The notes: generated by a model from the sequence alone, not told the origin. DNA of 64,000 bases from Marispirochaeta sp963667435 (GCA_963667435.1 OY763414.1:2356001-2420000), one strand, 5' to 3'. Counted from the stretch's first letter, positions 25,743-35,426 are shown. Numbers and translations are program-made.

Positions 25743-25815
25743 TAGCCTCTGAGGTAGGTTGAGATAGCACAGCAATTATGGCATTCTGTGGCCTGATAAA
25801 ATTCCGGAGGATTAT

Positions 25816-26565
25816 ATGAAGTATGAATTGAAGAAACTGAGTTTTGGTGAAATTCTCGGCCACTCGTTTAACCTGTACCTTGAGAATTTCCCGCTATTGT
25901 TTATCATCGCGTTAATCTCTGCAGCTGCCTCCTATCTGCCGGCATTAGTTGTGGTGTTTGCGGCTGGAAATTCCGGGGCTATGACAACGACAATAACAAC
26001 GCTTGTTTCCGTGCTGTTCACTATTCCCATAACCGCAATAGTCTATGCTCTATATATTGAAATCCTTTCCCGCCTGTATCTGGAAAAACCAATGGCGTGG
26101 AATGAGATACGTACAAATCTCGGCCGCAAAATCATTCCGATTATTCTGCTTACAATAGCAGTCAGTCTTCTTACCGGTCTTGCGGCTATCCTGCTGGTGA
26201 TCCCTGGAATAATTGTATGGCTCAATTACTCCCTGGCAACAACAGTCCTGATTATCGAAGGAACCTCAATTTCTGAATCCATGAAACGTAGCAAGTTCCT
26301 TATTAAAGATAACCGCTGGAAGATGCTTGGCCTGGTCATAATTGTTTCCATTGTCGGGCAGATAATCAGCGGACTTGCATCTTTCCTGCCCACATTCAGC
26401 TCTCTGATACTCAGTTCATTCATAACCATTGTTTTTAACGCCCTGGCCACTCCCTTCAGCCTGTTTATCTATGTCCTCATGTACTTCAACTGCCGTATAG
26501 AAAAAGAGGGATTTGCACTGGAACACCTGGCGGAGGCCTTTGCGCAGGAATCGGATAATCAGTGA
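25816..26565 (+). CDS. Six-helix integral membrane protein (GPDPase_memb/UPF0259-like)
   Basis: Inner-membrane protein of 249 residues with about six helices, opening with the pattern LSFGEILGHSFNLYLENFP seen in membrane proteins related to the glycerophosphodiesterase membrane domain or UPF0259. A charged stretch (SMKRSKFLIKDNRWKM) precedes the fourth or fifth helix, as is typical. ATG at 25816 with GGAGG upstream. First gene of the seven-gene MoxR cluster; its stop overlaps the GTG start of the RDD gene (GTGA). Function unknown. Confidence 0.72.
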   Translation: MKYELKKLSFGEILGHSFNLYLENFPLLFIIALISAAASYLPALVVVFAAGNSGAMTTTITTLVSVLFTIPITAIVYALYIEILSRLYLEKPMAWNEIRTNLGRKIIPIILLTIAVSLLTGLAAILLVIPGIIVWLNYSLATTVLIIEGTSISESMKRSKFLIKDNRWKMLGLVIIVSIVGQIISGLASFLPTFSSLILSSFITIVFNALATPFSLFIYVLMYFNCRIEKEGFALEHLAEAFAQESDNQ

Positions 26566-27326
26566 CAATAACCATTGAGAGCCCTGAAAAAATCTCCTTC
26601 ACCTACGAGACAGCACAGTTAGGTGCCAGGATAGGCGGATTTATCATTGATCTGATTATTCAGGCTCTCGTTATAATCCTGACAGCCCTGCTTATCGGCG
26701 CCTTTCTCCTTGCAGATTTCAGCAGTTCAAACAGCCTCTACGGGCTCCTCTCCTTTTTTTTTATCCTGAGTTTTTCGGTTCAATGGGGTTACTTTGTTTT
26801 CTTTGAATCTCTTATGAACGGTCAGTCACCGGGGAAAAAATTGACGGGAATAACAGTTATCAGCGAAAGCGGAGAGTTCCTTTCCTTTTCCAGTATTGCC
26901 CTCAGGAATCTCATACGGGTGGTTGATTCCTTTCCTGTTCCGGGATTCCTTGGAGGACTGATTGCCATGATGGACAAAAAATCACGGCGTTTCGGTGATA
27001 TTACCGCAGGAACACTGGTGGTAAAAGTTACCGATACCATAATTACCGAGCCGGACTTCACCACAGCCCTGCGGCCTGGATATGCTCAAGAAGCAGGAAC
27101 CCTTCCCTGGGTAGAGCCGGGAAAAAAACTGAGCGAAAAGGACCTGTGGGTAATCCGGACCTTCCTTAATCAAAAATGGACCCTGCCAGAAAACAAGCGC
27201 AGGGAGGTTATGCAGAAATTTGCAGAAACATTGAAACAGAAAGTGGCGTATAAGGAAAAGATTGAAGATCCCCTAACTTTTATTGAAACAGTCTACAGGA
27301 ACAGTGTGGATGAAGACCAAAAGTGA
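26562..27326 (+). CDS. RDD family membrane protein
   Basis: Inner-membrane protein of 254 residues with the RDD domain in the first 165. Hallmarks are ARIGGFIIDLI (Arg and Asp), the loop GQSPGKKLTGI, RNLIRVVDSFP and the final DKKSRRFGDITAGTLVV. The soluble C-terminal tail (170-254) contains PWVEPGKKLSEKDLWVI and is common in MoxR-cluster RDD proteins. GTG start at 26562 inside the previous stop. The stop overlaps the next gene by 17 bp. RDD proteins are of unclear function; some are linked to ion homeostasis. Confidence 0.85.
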   Translation: MTITIESPEKISFTYETAQLGARIGGFIIDLIIQALVIILTALLIGAFLLADFSSSNSLYGLLSFFFILSFSVQWGYFVFFESLMNGQSPGKKLTGITVISESGEFLSFSSIALRNLIRVVDSFPVPGFLGGLIAMMDKKSRRFGDITAGTLVVKVTDTIITEPDFTTALRPGYAQEAGTLPWVEPGKKLSEKDLWVIRTFLNQKWTLPENKRREVMQKFAETLKQKVAYKEKIEDPLTFIETVYRNSVDEDQK

Positions 27327-28287
27327 ACAATTTGTTGAAGAACGGATAGAACGCTGGAGAAAGCTTCACAGTGTTATTAAACGAATCCCGGCAAAAAAGC
27401 TGAGCAGGGAGGAGATAATAGAGTTTCCCTCCCTCTACCGGCAGTCCTGTGCAGACCTGGCTGAATCACAAATGTATCAGCTCTCCCCGGATGTCCTGGA
27501 CTATCTCAACAGCCTGGTGGGAACAGCTCATCGCTACCTCTATACATTCCCACCCTTAAAAAAATCGGCAGTCGGCCGGTTTTTCAAAGAAAGACTTCCG
27601 GGAATTATCCGCAGGCATTACAAATTTGTAATCACATCGGCACTTTTTTTTCTTATACCCTTCTTTGCCGCCCTGATCAGCGTTCAGACTACTCCCTCCA
27701 TAGCAGGAAGCATAGTCTCCCCTGATGTTCTTGACGCAATGGAGGCGAATTACGCGGAAGGCTTGAGCAGCGGCCGCTCTGTCATGGAAAGCTCTTATGC
27801 AACATCTTTCTATATTCAGCACAATATCTCCATAGCATTCTACAGTGTTGCAGCGGGAGTCTTCATCGGACTGGGGACAATCTATTTTCTTGTGTATAAC
27901 GGACTCACCCTGGGAGCCATTATGGGATACGTGAGTGGAAGAGGATATTCGGCGAACCTTGTAGAATTTATCTGTGCCCATTCGGTATTCGAGATAACCG
28001 GCCTTATCTTTGCAGGTGCTGCCGGCCTCTTCCTGGGATACACTATTCTTGACGCCGGCAGCAGGAAACGGAAGAAAAGCCTCAAAGCACATCAGGCCGA
28101 TTTCCTGACCCTGATCTGTTCAGCTGCACTGCTGATATTCACTGCTGCCTTTATCGAAGGTGGAGTTTCTCCCCGACCGGATATAATCCCCGTAAAAATC
28201 GGCATAGTGCTTCTCTCCATCTTATTTATCAGCGCTTACTTTTTCTTCTGGCCCCGGCTGGATAAAAAAAGGAAACAGGCTGCATGA
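27310..28287 (+). CDS. SpoIIM-family membrane protein (stage II sporulation protein M-like)
   Basis: Membrane protein of 325 residues: a soluble N-terminal part (1-90) with EERIERWRKL, then about six helices. SpoIIM hallmarks are YNGLTLGAIMGYVS and AHSVFEITGLIFAGAAGLFLG. The organism shows no other sign of sporulation; this family occurs widely in non-sporulating bacteria as part of MoxR clusters. The ATG at 27310 lies inside the RDD gene, overlapping it by 17 bp, with AGGA upstream; an in-frame codon at 27283 is a less likely start. The stop overlaps the next start (ATGA). Confidence 0.85.
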   Translation: MKTKSEQFVEERIERWRKLHSVIKRIPAKKLSREEIIEFPSLYRQSCADLAESQMYQLSPDVLDYLNSLVGTAHRYLYTFPPLKKSAVGRFFKERLPGIIRRHYKFVITSALFFLIPFFAALISVQTTPSIAGSIVSPDVLDAMEANYAEGLSSGRSVMESSYATSFYIQHNISIAFYSVAAGVFIGLGTIYFLVYNGLTLGAIMGYVSGRGYSANLVEFICAHSVFEITGLIFAGAAGLFLGYTILDAGSRKRKKSLKAHQADFLTLICSAALLIFTAAFIEGGVSPRPDIIPVKIGIVLLSILFISAYFFFWPRLDKKRKQAA

Positions 28288-28901
28288 AAAACAGCCGTAT
28301 TTTGATCTTTATTCTTCTCATCTTCACCGCCCATCTCCCCCTCGCCGGCCTTCCCGTCAACAGTGATGTGGAACGGGTTCATTCGGAAATTCTGAATCAT
28401 ATGAATTCAGGGTTCAGCATATCGCTGCCACATATAGAGCTGCCGGAAGCCATGGGTAAAGTTCTATTTTACCTCATTATTGCTGCAGCAGGGATTGCCC
28501 TTGTACTGCTCCTGAGAGGCCTGGTAACCGGAGTCAATGTAGCCAGGGAGTATACCGGTTCGGGTGAAGATGGTAACCGAATCGATATGGCCATCGATAC
28601 CTCCCTCCCCAGCACACATTTGCTTCGTCAGGCAGCAGCGTTAGCTTCAACAGAGAGCAACAGAGCAATCCTCTTACTTCACAAAGCATCCATTGTCAGA
28701 CTGGTTGAGGACGGGATTCTATACCGAAAAGAAGAGCTTACCAATTATGAAATTACCGGCAGATTATCATCCACGCCGGGCAAGAAATCCGCTTTCTCAA
28801 GCATAGCCCTTATGGCGGAGCTGATAGTATTCAAACATGAAGACTTCGATACCGATGATTTCCAGCAGTTAGCAGAAAATTACCGAAGGGAGTTCCCATG
28901 A
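28284..28901 (+). CDS. DUF4129-like membrane-anchored protein
   Basis: A 205-residue protein with a signal peptide-like N-terminus, one central helix (about residues 50-75) and a cytoplasmic C-terminal domain. The tail RLVEDGILYRKEELTNYEI and the final helical stretch match DUF4129, a domain regularly encoded next to MoxR and DUF58. The periplasmic part is only about 30 residues. ATGA overlaps at both ends (28284 and 28898), so it is translationally coupled to its neighbours. Molecular function unknown. Confidence 0.65.
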   Translation: MKNSRILIFILLIFTAHLPLAGLPVNSDVERVHSEILNHMNSGFSISLPHIELPEAMGKVLFYLIIAAAGIALVLLLRGLVTGVNVAREYTGSGEDGNRIDMAIDTSLPSTHLLRQAAALASTESNRAILLLHKASIVRLVEDGILYRKEELTNYEITGRLSSTPGKKSAFSSIALMAELIVFKHEDFDTDDFQQLAENYRREFP

Positions 28902-30040
28902 AGGCGACCGCCGGAGTCAGTCGTATAATTCTCTTTGCCTGCGGAATTACCCTTATTCTCTTTGTGCTGATTGTCGAGATCTTCGGGAATCCGGAAACAT
29001 GGGTAAAGAAGCACTCCATTCAAACCAACCGGCAGGATTCCCATTACATTTTTCTGAAATTGTTTAAAGAACTCGACTACGATATCAAGCTTTGGACATC
29101 AACACTGCCGCCCCCGGAGGGAAGCCTTGTCGTTGTTCCCGAACAGTATGAGATGGACCTGCGCACCGGATATCTGAAGGAGTGGTCCGAAAGAGGACGT
29201 ACTATAATGATTTTCGGCTACAAGCAAAAAAGCGGGCTTGCAGAAGGGGCAACAGTTTCTGAGTGTGATTTCCCCGATGAATTGAAAACCTTCAATCCCG
29301 GCCCGGATGCTGCCGACACAAATGATTCCCTCCTGTTCCGGTCCCGATACCTTCTCGATCTGCGGAATTCAGAATTTTTAGCCCTTTTCAGCCACAACCA
29401 GGGAGACCTGTTCGCCTGGAACCCGAAAAAAACTCTGCTTATCTGCCCGGACAGCGATTTCCTCAGCAATGATAATCTCAAGCGGCTGGATACCGCCATT
29501 TTTCTCAATAAGATGCTCTCTCCCTGGTATGGAGGAGAGATTTATATAGCAGCTTCCGCCTTCACTCCCCCGGCGACAGGACTCGGACTGGGTTATCTCT
29601 TTAAAGGATATCCCCTCTTTTTCACCATCCATTTTCTGCTCACAGCAGTCGTGTTCATCCTCTGGAAAAGCGTAAGGATTGCTGCACCCGCAGGAGCTTC
29701 TTCCATCAGCCTCCGTCAGATTTCCCAGCATCTCAGAGGAATAGGATATTTTTATATGCGCCAGGATGCTGCAGATATTGTGGAATCAATTAACAGTGAA
29801 TACTTTAGCAAGAAGCTTCATGAACTTCTTGGATTGCAAAGAACTCTCTCCCCGGACGAGATCACGGCACGGATAAGCAGCACTCTTTCAGAGCAGAAAG
29901 ATTTCATTTATGACCTGCTTGTTCCGGGTGAAATGGTTGATGCAGCAATGCTGCTGGACCGGATGGAACAGCGACGAGAGATAATAGACCGTTTACAGGA
30001 AACGGTTTTCAGGAAAAACAGAAAGGAGTTCCCCAGATGA
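28898..30040 (+). CDS. DUF4350-like protein
   Basis: A 380-residue protein with an N-terminal helix (residues 9-30), an extracytoplasmic Rossmann-like domain (about 40-225) and a second helix (about 235-255). A cytoplasmic helical tail follows, containing LRQISQHLRGIGYFYMRQDAA. The stretch FLKLFKELDYDIKLW and LRTGYLKEWSERGRTIMIFG are typical of DUF4350. It is always paired with DUF4129/MoxR/DUF58 genes in such clusters. Starts in the ATGA overlap at 28898 and ends in another at 30037. Confidence 0.7.
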   Translation: MKATAGVSRIILFACGITLILFVLIVEIFGNPETWVKKHSIQTNRQDSHYIFLKLFKELDYDIKLWTSTLPPPEGSLVVVPEQYEMDLRTGYLKEWSERGRTIMIFGYKQKSGLAEGATVSECDFPDELKTFNPGPDAADTNDSLLFRSRYLLDLRNSEFLALFSHNQGDLFAWNPKKTLLICPDSDFLSNDNLKRLDTAIFLNKMLSPWYGGEIYIAASAFTPPATGLGLGYLFKGYPLFFTIHFLLTAVVFILWKSVRIAAPAGASSISLRQISQHLRGIGYFYMRQDAADIVESINSEYFSKKLHELLGLQRTLSPDEITARISSTLSEQKDFIYDLLVPGEMVDAAMLLDRMEQRREIIDRLQETVFRKNRKEFPR

Positions 30041-30993
30041 ACACTGCCCAGGTGAAGGAACTGTACGATAAAGTACGGGAAGAACTGAAGAAGATTATTA
30101 TTGGACAGGAACAGATTATTGAACATCTGCTTATCAGCCTGTTTGCGGGAGGACATGTACTTATTGAAGGTGTTCCGGGTCTGGCAAAGACACTCCTGGC
30201 TAAAGGAGTAAGCAGAACTGTTTCCGGCAGCTTCGGGCGCATCCAGTTTACCCCGGATTTAATGCCTTCGGATATTATCGGAACCACTGTCTATGACAGT
30301 GCCTCCGGCAGCTTCTCAGTGAAAAAAGGACCGGTTTTCTGCAATATACTGCTTGCGGATGAGATAAACCGCAGTCCTGCCAAAACCCAATCTGCCCTGC
30401 TGCAGGCCATGCAGGAAAAGTGTGTAACCATCGACGGCACCGACTATGATGTTGACTCTTTCTTTATGTGTATCGCCACCCAGAACCCCATTGAGATGGA
30501 GGGAACCTATCCCCTGCCTGAAGCCCAGGTGGATCGTTTCCTCATGAAACTGAGCATAGACTATCCCAGCTTGTCGGAAGAACAGGAAATGCTAATGCGC
30601 TATCGTGACGGATTTGATGCCGAACAGATAGAGGCAACAGGTATAAGCGCTGCTGTTTCTCGCGATGAAATCCTCTCTCTGCAAAATGCCATGAAAAATG
30701 TGGTAGTGGATGACAAAATCATTACCTATATCTCAGAAATTGTAGCAAAAACAAGAGACTACCCGGGACTTATATTCGGGGCATCTCCCCGGGGCTGTGT
30801 CGCTCTGCTTAAAACTGCCAGAGTTCGGGCAGCATTCCAGGGCAGAGACTATGTTGTTCCAGATGATATAAAACACCTTGCCTACCCGGTTCTGTGTCAC
30901 CGGATTATTCTCGATGCTGAAGCTGAGATTGAAGGCCTTACTCCCGGGGATTACATTGACCGCATTCTGCAGGAAGTACAAGTTCCCAGATGA
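30037..30993 (+). CDS. MoxR-family AAA+ ATPase
   Basis: Cytoplasmic AAA+ ATPase of 318 residues, probably a chaperone-like activator of the neighbouring DUF58 protein. Walker A is GVPGLAKT (near 47-54) and Walker B is LLADEINRSPAKTQSALLQAM (shown in part). Sensor 1 is ATQNPIEMEGTYPLPEAQ, followed by the DRF arginine region and sensor 2 in GASPRGCVALLK. Length and motif order are normal for MoxR. ATGA overlaps with the gene before and after. MoxR proteins work with VWA-containing partners; here the partner candidate is DUF58 immediately downstream. Confidence 0.94.
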   Translation: MNTAQVKELYDKVREELKKIIIGQEQIIEHLLISLFAGGHVLIEGVPGLAKTLLAKGVSRTVSGSFGRIQFTPDLMPSDIIGTTVYDSASGSFSVKKGPVFCNILLADEINRSPAKTQSALLQAMQEKCVTIDGTDYDVDSFFMCIATQNPIEMEGTYPLPEAQVDRFLMKLSIDYPSLSEEQEMLMRYRDGFDAEQIEATGISAAVSRDEILSLQNAMKNVVVDDKIITYISEIVAKTRDYPGLIFGASPRGCVALLKTARVRAAFQGRDYVVPDDIKHLAYPVLCHRIILDAEAEIEGLTPGDYIDRILQEVQVPR

Positions 30994-32306
30994 AAATCCA
31001 GGCAACTCCGAGGTTACTCACAGTACTCATTTTTCCCCTTGCCCTGCTTATAACGGGACTGCTGAACATTCACCTCATGGTTGCAGGACTGCTTGCGGAT
31101 CTGGCACTGATTCTTATCGCCCTGGTGGATATAATAAACACCCCGTCCTCAGTGAAACTGAAAATAGAAACCCATATACCTACGATCTGCTCCATCGGCA
31201 GAAAGAATTCCTTCCGGATTACTGTTTCCAATCCACTGAAAACATCAGTTAAAGCTCTTACCCGTTTTGATTTACCCGCAGACTGGAACGACCACTCAGA
31301 AGAGAAAACTGTGGAGATTGCTCCCGGAACCGCATATACCTTTAGCTGCCCGCTGCAGCCGATGCGGAGAGGAAAATACGAGATAATGAACCTGAATGTT
31401 GCAATAACATCTCCCATGGGCCTTTTTCGGATAATCAAAACCCTGCCGCAGAACAAACTGGCAGAAGTGTTTCCCGATATCATTAATCTGAACCAGTATC
31501 TCACCCTTGCCCGGAACAATACACTCGCCCATGCAGGATTTCACCGTTCCACCCGTTCCGGCAACGGGACAGAACTGGATTTCTTAAGGGACTACACCAG
31601 AGATGATGAGTTCCGCCGGATCGACTGGAAAGCCAGCACCAGGCTCAACCGTCCAATAACCAAGGTATTTCAGCACGACACCTCCGGTTCCGTACTTTTT
31701 GTCATTGACCGTGGACGGCTCATGACCACAGAGACAGACGGCCTGTCCATGCTTGATACAGCAGTGAACTCGGTGCTGCTCCTGGCCAATGTTGCCATAA
31801 GAACCGGGGACAGTATCGGTATTGTGACATTTTCTGACACCGTGAAAGATGTGCTGCCATTTACAAAAGGAAAAAGCGGACTGAGAACCGCAAGCCGTTT
31901 TCTTACCGGCATCCAGGCAGAAAGTGTTGAATCCAACTATGACCTGCTCTTCCGCTACCTGCGTTCTTCAATTAAAAAGCGCTGCCTTATGATCTTCATC
32001 TCGGATATTGTGGATGCGATTAATTATTCACTTTTTAAAAGTCACATTGCATTCCTGAACAAGCGCCATCTGACCCTGCTGCTGCTTCTGCGGGACAAGG
32101 TCCTGGAACATACGGCAGACAGGGACACCTCAGACCTTGAGGCTCTCTATGAATCCGCTGCGGCAAAAGAGATGCTCCTTCAGCGCAGGACTCTGATTAA
32201 AAAGTTCAAAAGCAGCGGAATCCCCTGCCTGGATCTGCTACCTGCCGAAGTCTCCCCCAGGCTGATGGAGAAATACATGGAAATTAAAGCTCGAAACCTG
32301 CTATGA
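30990..32306 (+). CDS. DUF58 protein, MoxR partner
   Basis: A 438-residue protein with two N-terminal helices (about 8-45), a beta-rich domain and a C-terminal von Willebrand A-like region with the DUF58 motif (RSGNGTELDFLRDYTRDDE, then RIDWKASTRL). The metal site is degenerate: VIDRGRLM in place of DxSxS, a form common in this DUF58 subgroup. FSDTVKDVLPF and IFISDIVD mark later strands. It is the last gene of the cluster; its stop is only 8 bp from the convergent otsAB-type gene. Likely works with MoxR on an envelope task, by analogy. Confidence 0.85.
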   Translation: MKIQATPRLLTVLIFPLALLITGLLNIHLMVAGLLADLALILIALVDIINTPSSVKLKIETHIPTICSIGRKNSFRITVSNPLKTSVKALTRFDLPADWNDHSEEKTVEIAPGTAYTFSCPLQPMRRGKYEIMNLNVAITSPMGLFRIIKTLPQNKLAEVFPDIINLNQYLTLARNNTLAHAGFHRSTRSGNGTELDFLRDYTRDDEFRRIDWKASTRLNRPITKVFQHDTSGSVLFVIDRGRLMTTETDGLSMLDTAVNSVLLLANVAIRTGDSIGIVTFSDTVKDVLPFTKGKSGLRTASRFLTGIQAESVESNYDLLFRYLRSSIKKRCLMIFISDIVDAINYSLFKSHIAFLNKRHLTLLLLLRDKVLEHTADRDTSDLEALYESAAAKEMLLQRRTLIKKFKSSGIPCLDLLPAEVSPRLMEKYMEIKARNLL

Positions 32307-32314
32307 GGCATAAG

Positions 32315-34504
32315 CTATACATTAAACTTCTTCAACAGCTTCCGCAGTTCCCGCCATCCCCGGATGTGGTATCCTGCCCTGGAGAGCGCCATTCCAACTT
32401 TAACAGAATATGCATTATCAGGAAGCACATCAAAGAGGTCTTCATCGGTATGGTCGTCCCCCACACCGAAAACAAAATCATACTCCTCGCCCCGAAGCCA
32501 CTCCGTTGCGGCAATTCCCTTGTTTACAAATGAATCCTTAACTTCGAGAACCTTGTTGCCGTCCAGAATACCCAGATTCATATTCTCCGTAACACTGTGG
32601 AGAGAATCCTTCAGCTCTCCCAGACGCAGAGCTGCAAGATCCGGTTCACAGCGGCGGTAGTGCCAGGCGAGGGAAAACTCCTTCTCTTCGATAAATGATC
32701 CCGGAGTACGGTCAGTGTAGTTCTCAAGAATGGTACGGATAGTTTCCTTCCATTCGGTTGAGAACAATTCAGCCTTCTCCCAGTCATGTCCCTTCATTTT
32801 TATATAGCTTCCATGCCCTGCGGCCATTTCAACATTCTGGCCCTGAAAGAAATCATCAAGATCCTGCGGCTGCCGCCCGCTGATAACCACCACCCGGTTC
32901 TCTTTCCTGGAGGTAAGGTTATGTACAATCTCAATTAACTCCTCATCAGGACGAGCCTTCTCCGGGCTGTCCTGGAACCCCACCAGAGTACCGTCGTAAT
33001 CCAGAAAGAGAATGGCTTTCTTCGACTCACGATATTTGCGAAGCATTTCATTCTCAACTGTGTTGATCATATTTCTCCCGGACTGCTGCATTTGGAATTC
33101 CAGAACCTCTTTCATTTTGATTAAAAAATCCCGTGCCCAGAATTGAACATTGTACCGGGCGATGCGTTTTTTCATTACCACATTCCGGCGTTTCTGTTCC
33201 TCCCGGTCCAGATTGAGCCCTGTTTCAATAGCATTGGCAATTCCCTGAATATCGTTGGGGTTGATCACCAGGGATTCTCCCAACTCGTGGGCAGCCCCAG
33301 CGGTTTCACTGAGAATCAGAACACCTGTATCATCCGAGCGGGCCGCCAGATACTCCTTGGCAATCAGATTCATACCATCCCTGAGCGCCGTTACCAGCAG
33401 GAGGTCAGCTTCCATGTAGAGAGCAGTCAGGTCTTCGAAAGAGAAGGACCGGTAGAAAAAGTGCACCGGAGTCCAGCCCAGGCTACCATGCTTACCGTTG
33501 ACAATACTTACCAGTTCCCGAATCTCTTTCAGCAGTTCATGGTAGCCTTCCACTTCAATTCTGGACGGCGCAACAATAAGATACAGTTCCACCTTTTCGC
33601 GGTAATCAGGATGCTGGTCCAGAAACATCATAAAACCGCGAATACGCTCCGGGATACCCTTGGTATAGTCCAGGCGGTCCACAGAAAGTATGGTTGCACG
33701 ATCAGCCAGCTGTCTTCGTGTTTCCGTCAGGGATTTAATTACGCTTTCATCATTTCCCGCATTTGTGTATTTCTCATAATCAATCCCCATGGGAAATACA
33801 TCCGCCCGAACAAGTCGCTGACCTGCGGTCAGATATCCCATACTGTACTCATAACCCAGGAGCCTACGGGCGCTGGAGATAAAGTGACGAACATAGTCGT
33901 AGGTATGAAAGCCTAACAGATCGGCCCCCATCAGGCCTTCCATAATTTCCTCACGCCAGGGCATTAAACGCATAATCTCGTAGGAGGGAAAGGGAATATG
34001 CAGAAAGAACCCGACCAGGGCATCTGAAAACTCCCTCCGGATCATTTCCGGCAGAAGCATAAGCTGATAATCATGAACCCAGATGGTATCTCCCGGTTCA
34101 ATATAAGGTTTCAGCTCGTCAAAAAAGCGCTGATTCACCCGGCGGTAGGCATCCCACTGATGAGCCTCATAACGGGCACGGTTGGCAAAATAGTGAAAAA
34201 GAGGCCAGATGGCCTCGTTACAGAAGCCCAGATAATACTCTTCAAAATCATGCTTTGAGATCTGAAAAGGAACACACTGCTCCTCTCTCAGCATGGCTTC
34301 TTTTAAGGTCGCCTCCTCTTGCGGAGTAACGTCCTCTTCATGAAGGCCGCTCCAGCCTACCCAGAGGGAATCCCCCTGATCGTGAACGGAACTTAAACCC
34401 GTGGCAAGACCACCGATACTACGGATAAAACCGTATTCCCCGGTCTCCTCATTTCGCGTTATAGTAACCGGAAGTCTGTTTGATACAAAGATAATTTTTC
34501 CCAT
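32315..34504 (-). CDS. Trehalose-6-phosphate synthase / phosphatase fusion
   Basis: Bifunctional OtsA-OtsB protein of 729 residues that makes trehalose from UDP-glucose and glucose-6-phosphate. The synthase (GT20, about 1-465) shows VSNRLPVTI, the GGLATGL loop, WVHDYQLMLLP and LDYTKGIPERI. The HAD phosphatase (about 490-729) shows LDYDGTLVGF, VVISGRQPQDL and GDDHTDEDLFD. The synthase and phosphatase catalytic motifs are present. The ATG at 34504 has TGAGG five bases upstream; the in-frame GTG at 34528 has none. A LysR gene ends 25 bp upstream on the same strand, suggesting co-transcription. Trehalose is normally an osmolyte or stress sugar. Confidence 0.94.
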   Translation of the reverse strand: MGKIIFVSNRLPVTITRNEETGEYGFIRSIGGLATGLSSVHDQGDSLWVGWSGLHEEDVTPQEEATLKEAMLREEQCVPFQISKHDFEEYYLGFCNEAIWPLFHYFANRARYEAHQWDAYRRVNQRFFDELKPYIEPGDTIWVHDYQLMLLPEMIRREFSDALVGFFLHIPFPSYEIMRLMPWREEIMEGLMGADLLGFHTYDYVRHFISSARRLLGYEYSMGYLTAGQRLVRADVFPMGIDYEKYTNAGNDESVIKSLTETRRQLADRATILSVDRLDYTKGIPERIRGFMMFLDQHPDYREKVELYLIVAPSRIEVEGYHELLKEIRELVSIVNGKHGSLGWTPVHFFYRSFSFEDLTALYMEADLLLVTALRDGMNLIAKEYLAARSDDTGVLILSETAGAAHELGESLVINPNDIQGIANAIETGLNLDREEQKRRNVVMKKRIARYNVQFWARDFLIKMKEVLEFQMQQSGRNMINTVENEMLRKYRESKKAILFLDYDGTLVGFQDSPEKARPDEELIEIVHNLTSRKENRVVVISGRQPQDLDDFFQGQNVEMAAGHGSYIKMKGHDWEKAELFSTEWKETIRTILENYTDRTPGSFIEEKEFSLAWHYRRCEPDLAALRLGELKDSLHSVTENMNLGILDGNKVLEVKDSFVNKGIAATEWLRGEEYDFVFGVGDDHTDEDLFDVLPDNAYSVKVGMALSRAGYHIRGWRELRKLLKKFNV

Positions 34505-34529
34505 ATTTACCTCAAATTCCTTATACACA

Positions 34530-35426
34530 TTAATGTGCGGTACCGTGACTCAGTAGAAAATCCCGCATCAGCAGTGCAGCCCGGGAGGGAAGGGTTGCTC
34601 CAAGACTTACTATACCTAGTTCCCGCTGCGGCAGTGGCGGGTCTGTTCTTACCATGAAAAGATCTCCCGAAGAGAAAGCAGGTTCCACACTCCTCTCTTC
34701 TACATGAGCGATTCCGAAACCGATTTTGGCGAACTCTACAAGCAGATCAATACTCTCTAACTCCATAGAAGGTACTGCCGTAACACCATTGTTGTCGAGA
34801 AAACTGTCCAGAAGCCTGCGTGTGGTACTTTCACTGTTCAGCAGAAGCAGCGGATATGCAGGCAGCTCATTCAGGGAGAGTTCCATATCTTTGAGTTCAT
34901 TGTATTTAGCGGATGCCACGAACAGATCCCGCACCGTCTTAAAAGGCCGGATCTTAAAGGATGCAGCCCCCGGCGGTATGGTTATAATGCCGAAATCAAT
35001 GCTGCCGCCCTGCAGGAGAGAGAGGATACCTGTACTGGTGCGGTTCTTTACCTGGATCCGGATACCCGGATAAGTTTCGGCAAATTCCCTGAAAAGAGGA
35101 ACCAGATGATAACGGCAGATGGTGTCACTTACCCCTATGCGGGCCTCACCTGAATCAAATCCTGCCATCTCCTTGATCAGCCGTTCCCCGTCACTGAAGC
35201 TGGATACACCCCGGGCAACATGGTGAAAGAGCATTTCTCCTTCACGACTCAACCGTACTTTGCGCCCGTCACGCAGAAACAGTGCTGTCCCAAGCCTTGA
35301 CTCCAGGTTTTTTATGGCCTGGCTTACAGCAGACTGGGTAATATTCAGCTCTTCCGCACCCCGGGTAAAACTCCCGGCGGCAGCTACACAGTGAAAAATT
35401 CTGTAGAGTTCATAATCAACATACAT
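34530..35426 (-). CDS. LysR-family transcriptional regulator
   Basis: A 298-residue regulator: N-terminal winged HTH (1-60: FHCVAAAGSFTRGAEELNITQSAV, shown in part) and a periplasmic-binding-protein-like effector domain (about 90-295). It lies directly upstream of the trehalose gene on the same strand and divergent from purL. The 95-bp gap to purL therefore holds both promoters, where LysR proteins usually bind. Start MYVDYELYRIF at 35426 lacks a strong ribosome-binding site. Likely targets, by position only, are its own operon with otsAB or purL. Effector unknown. Confidence 0.92.
   Translation of the reverse strand: MYVDYELYRIFHCVAAAGSFTRGAEELNITQSAVSQAIKNLESRLGTALFLRDGRKVRLSREGEMLFHHVARGVSSFSDGERLIKEMAGFDSGEARIGVSDTICRYHLVPLFREFAETYPGIRIQVKNRTSTGILSLLQGGSIDFGIITIPPGAASFKIRPFKTVRDLFVASAKYNELKDMELSLNELPAYPLLLLNSESTTRRLLDSFLDNNGVTAVPSMELESIDLLVEFAKIGFGIAHVEERSVEPAFSSGDLFMVRTDPPLPQRELGIVSLGATLPSRAALLMRDFLLSHGTAH

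Noticed and set aside
27310..28287. Sporulation gene (SpoIIM) as a sign of spore formation
   Set aside because: The family is common in non-sporulating bacteria within MoxR clusters, and no other sporulation gene is present.
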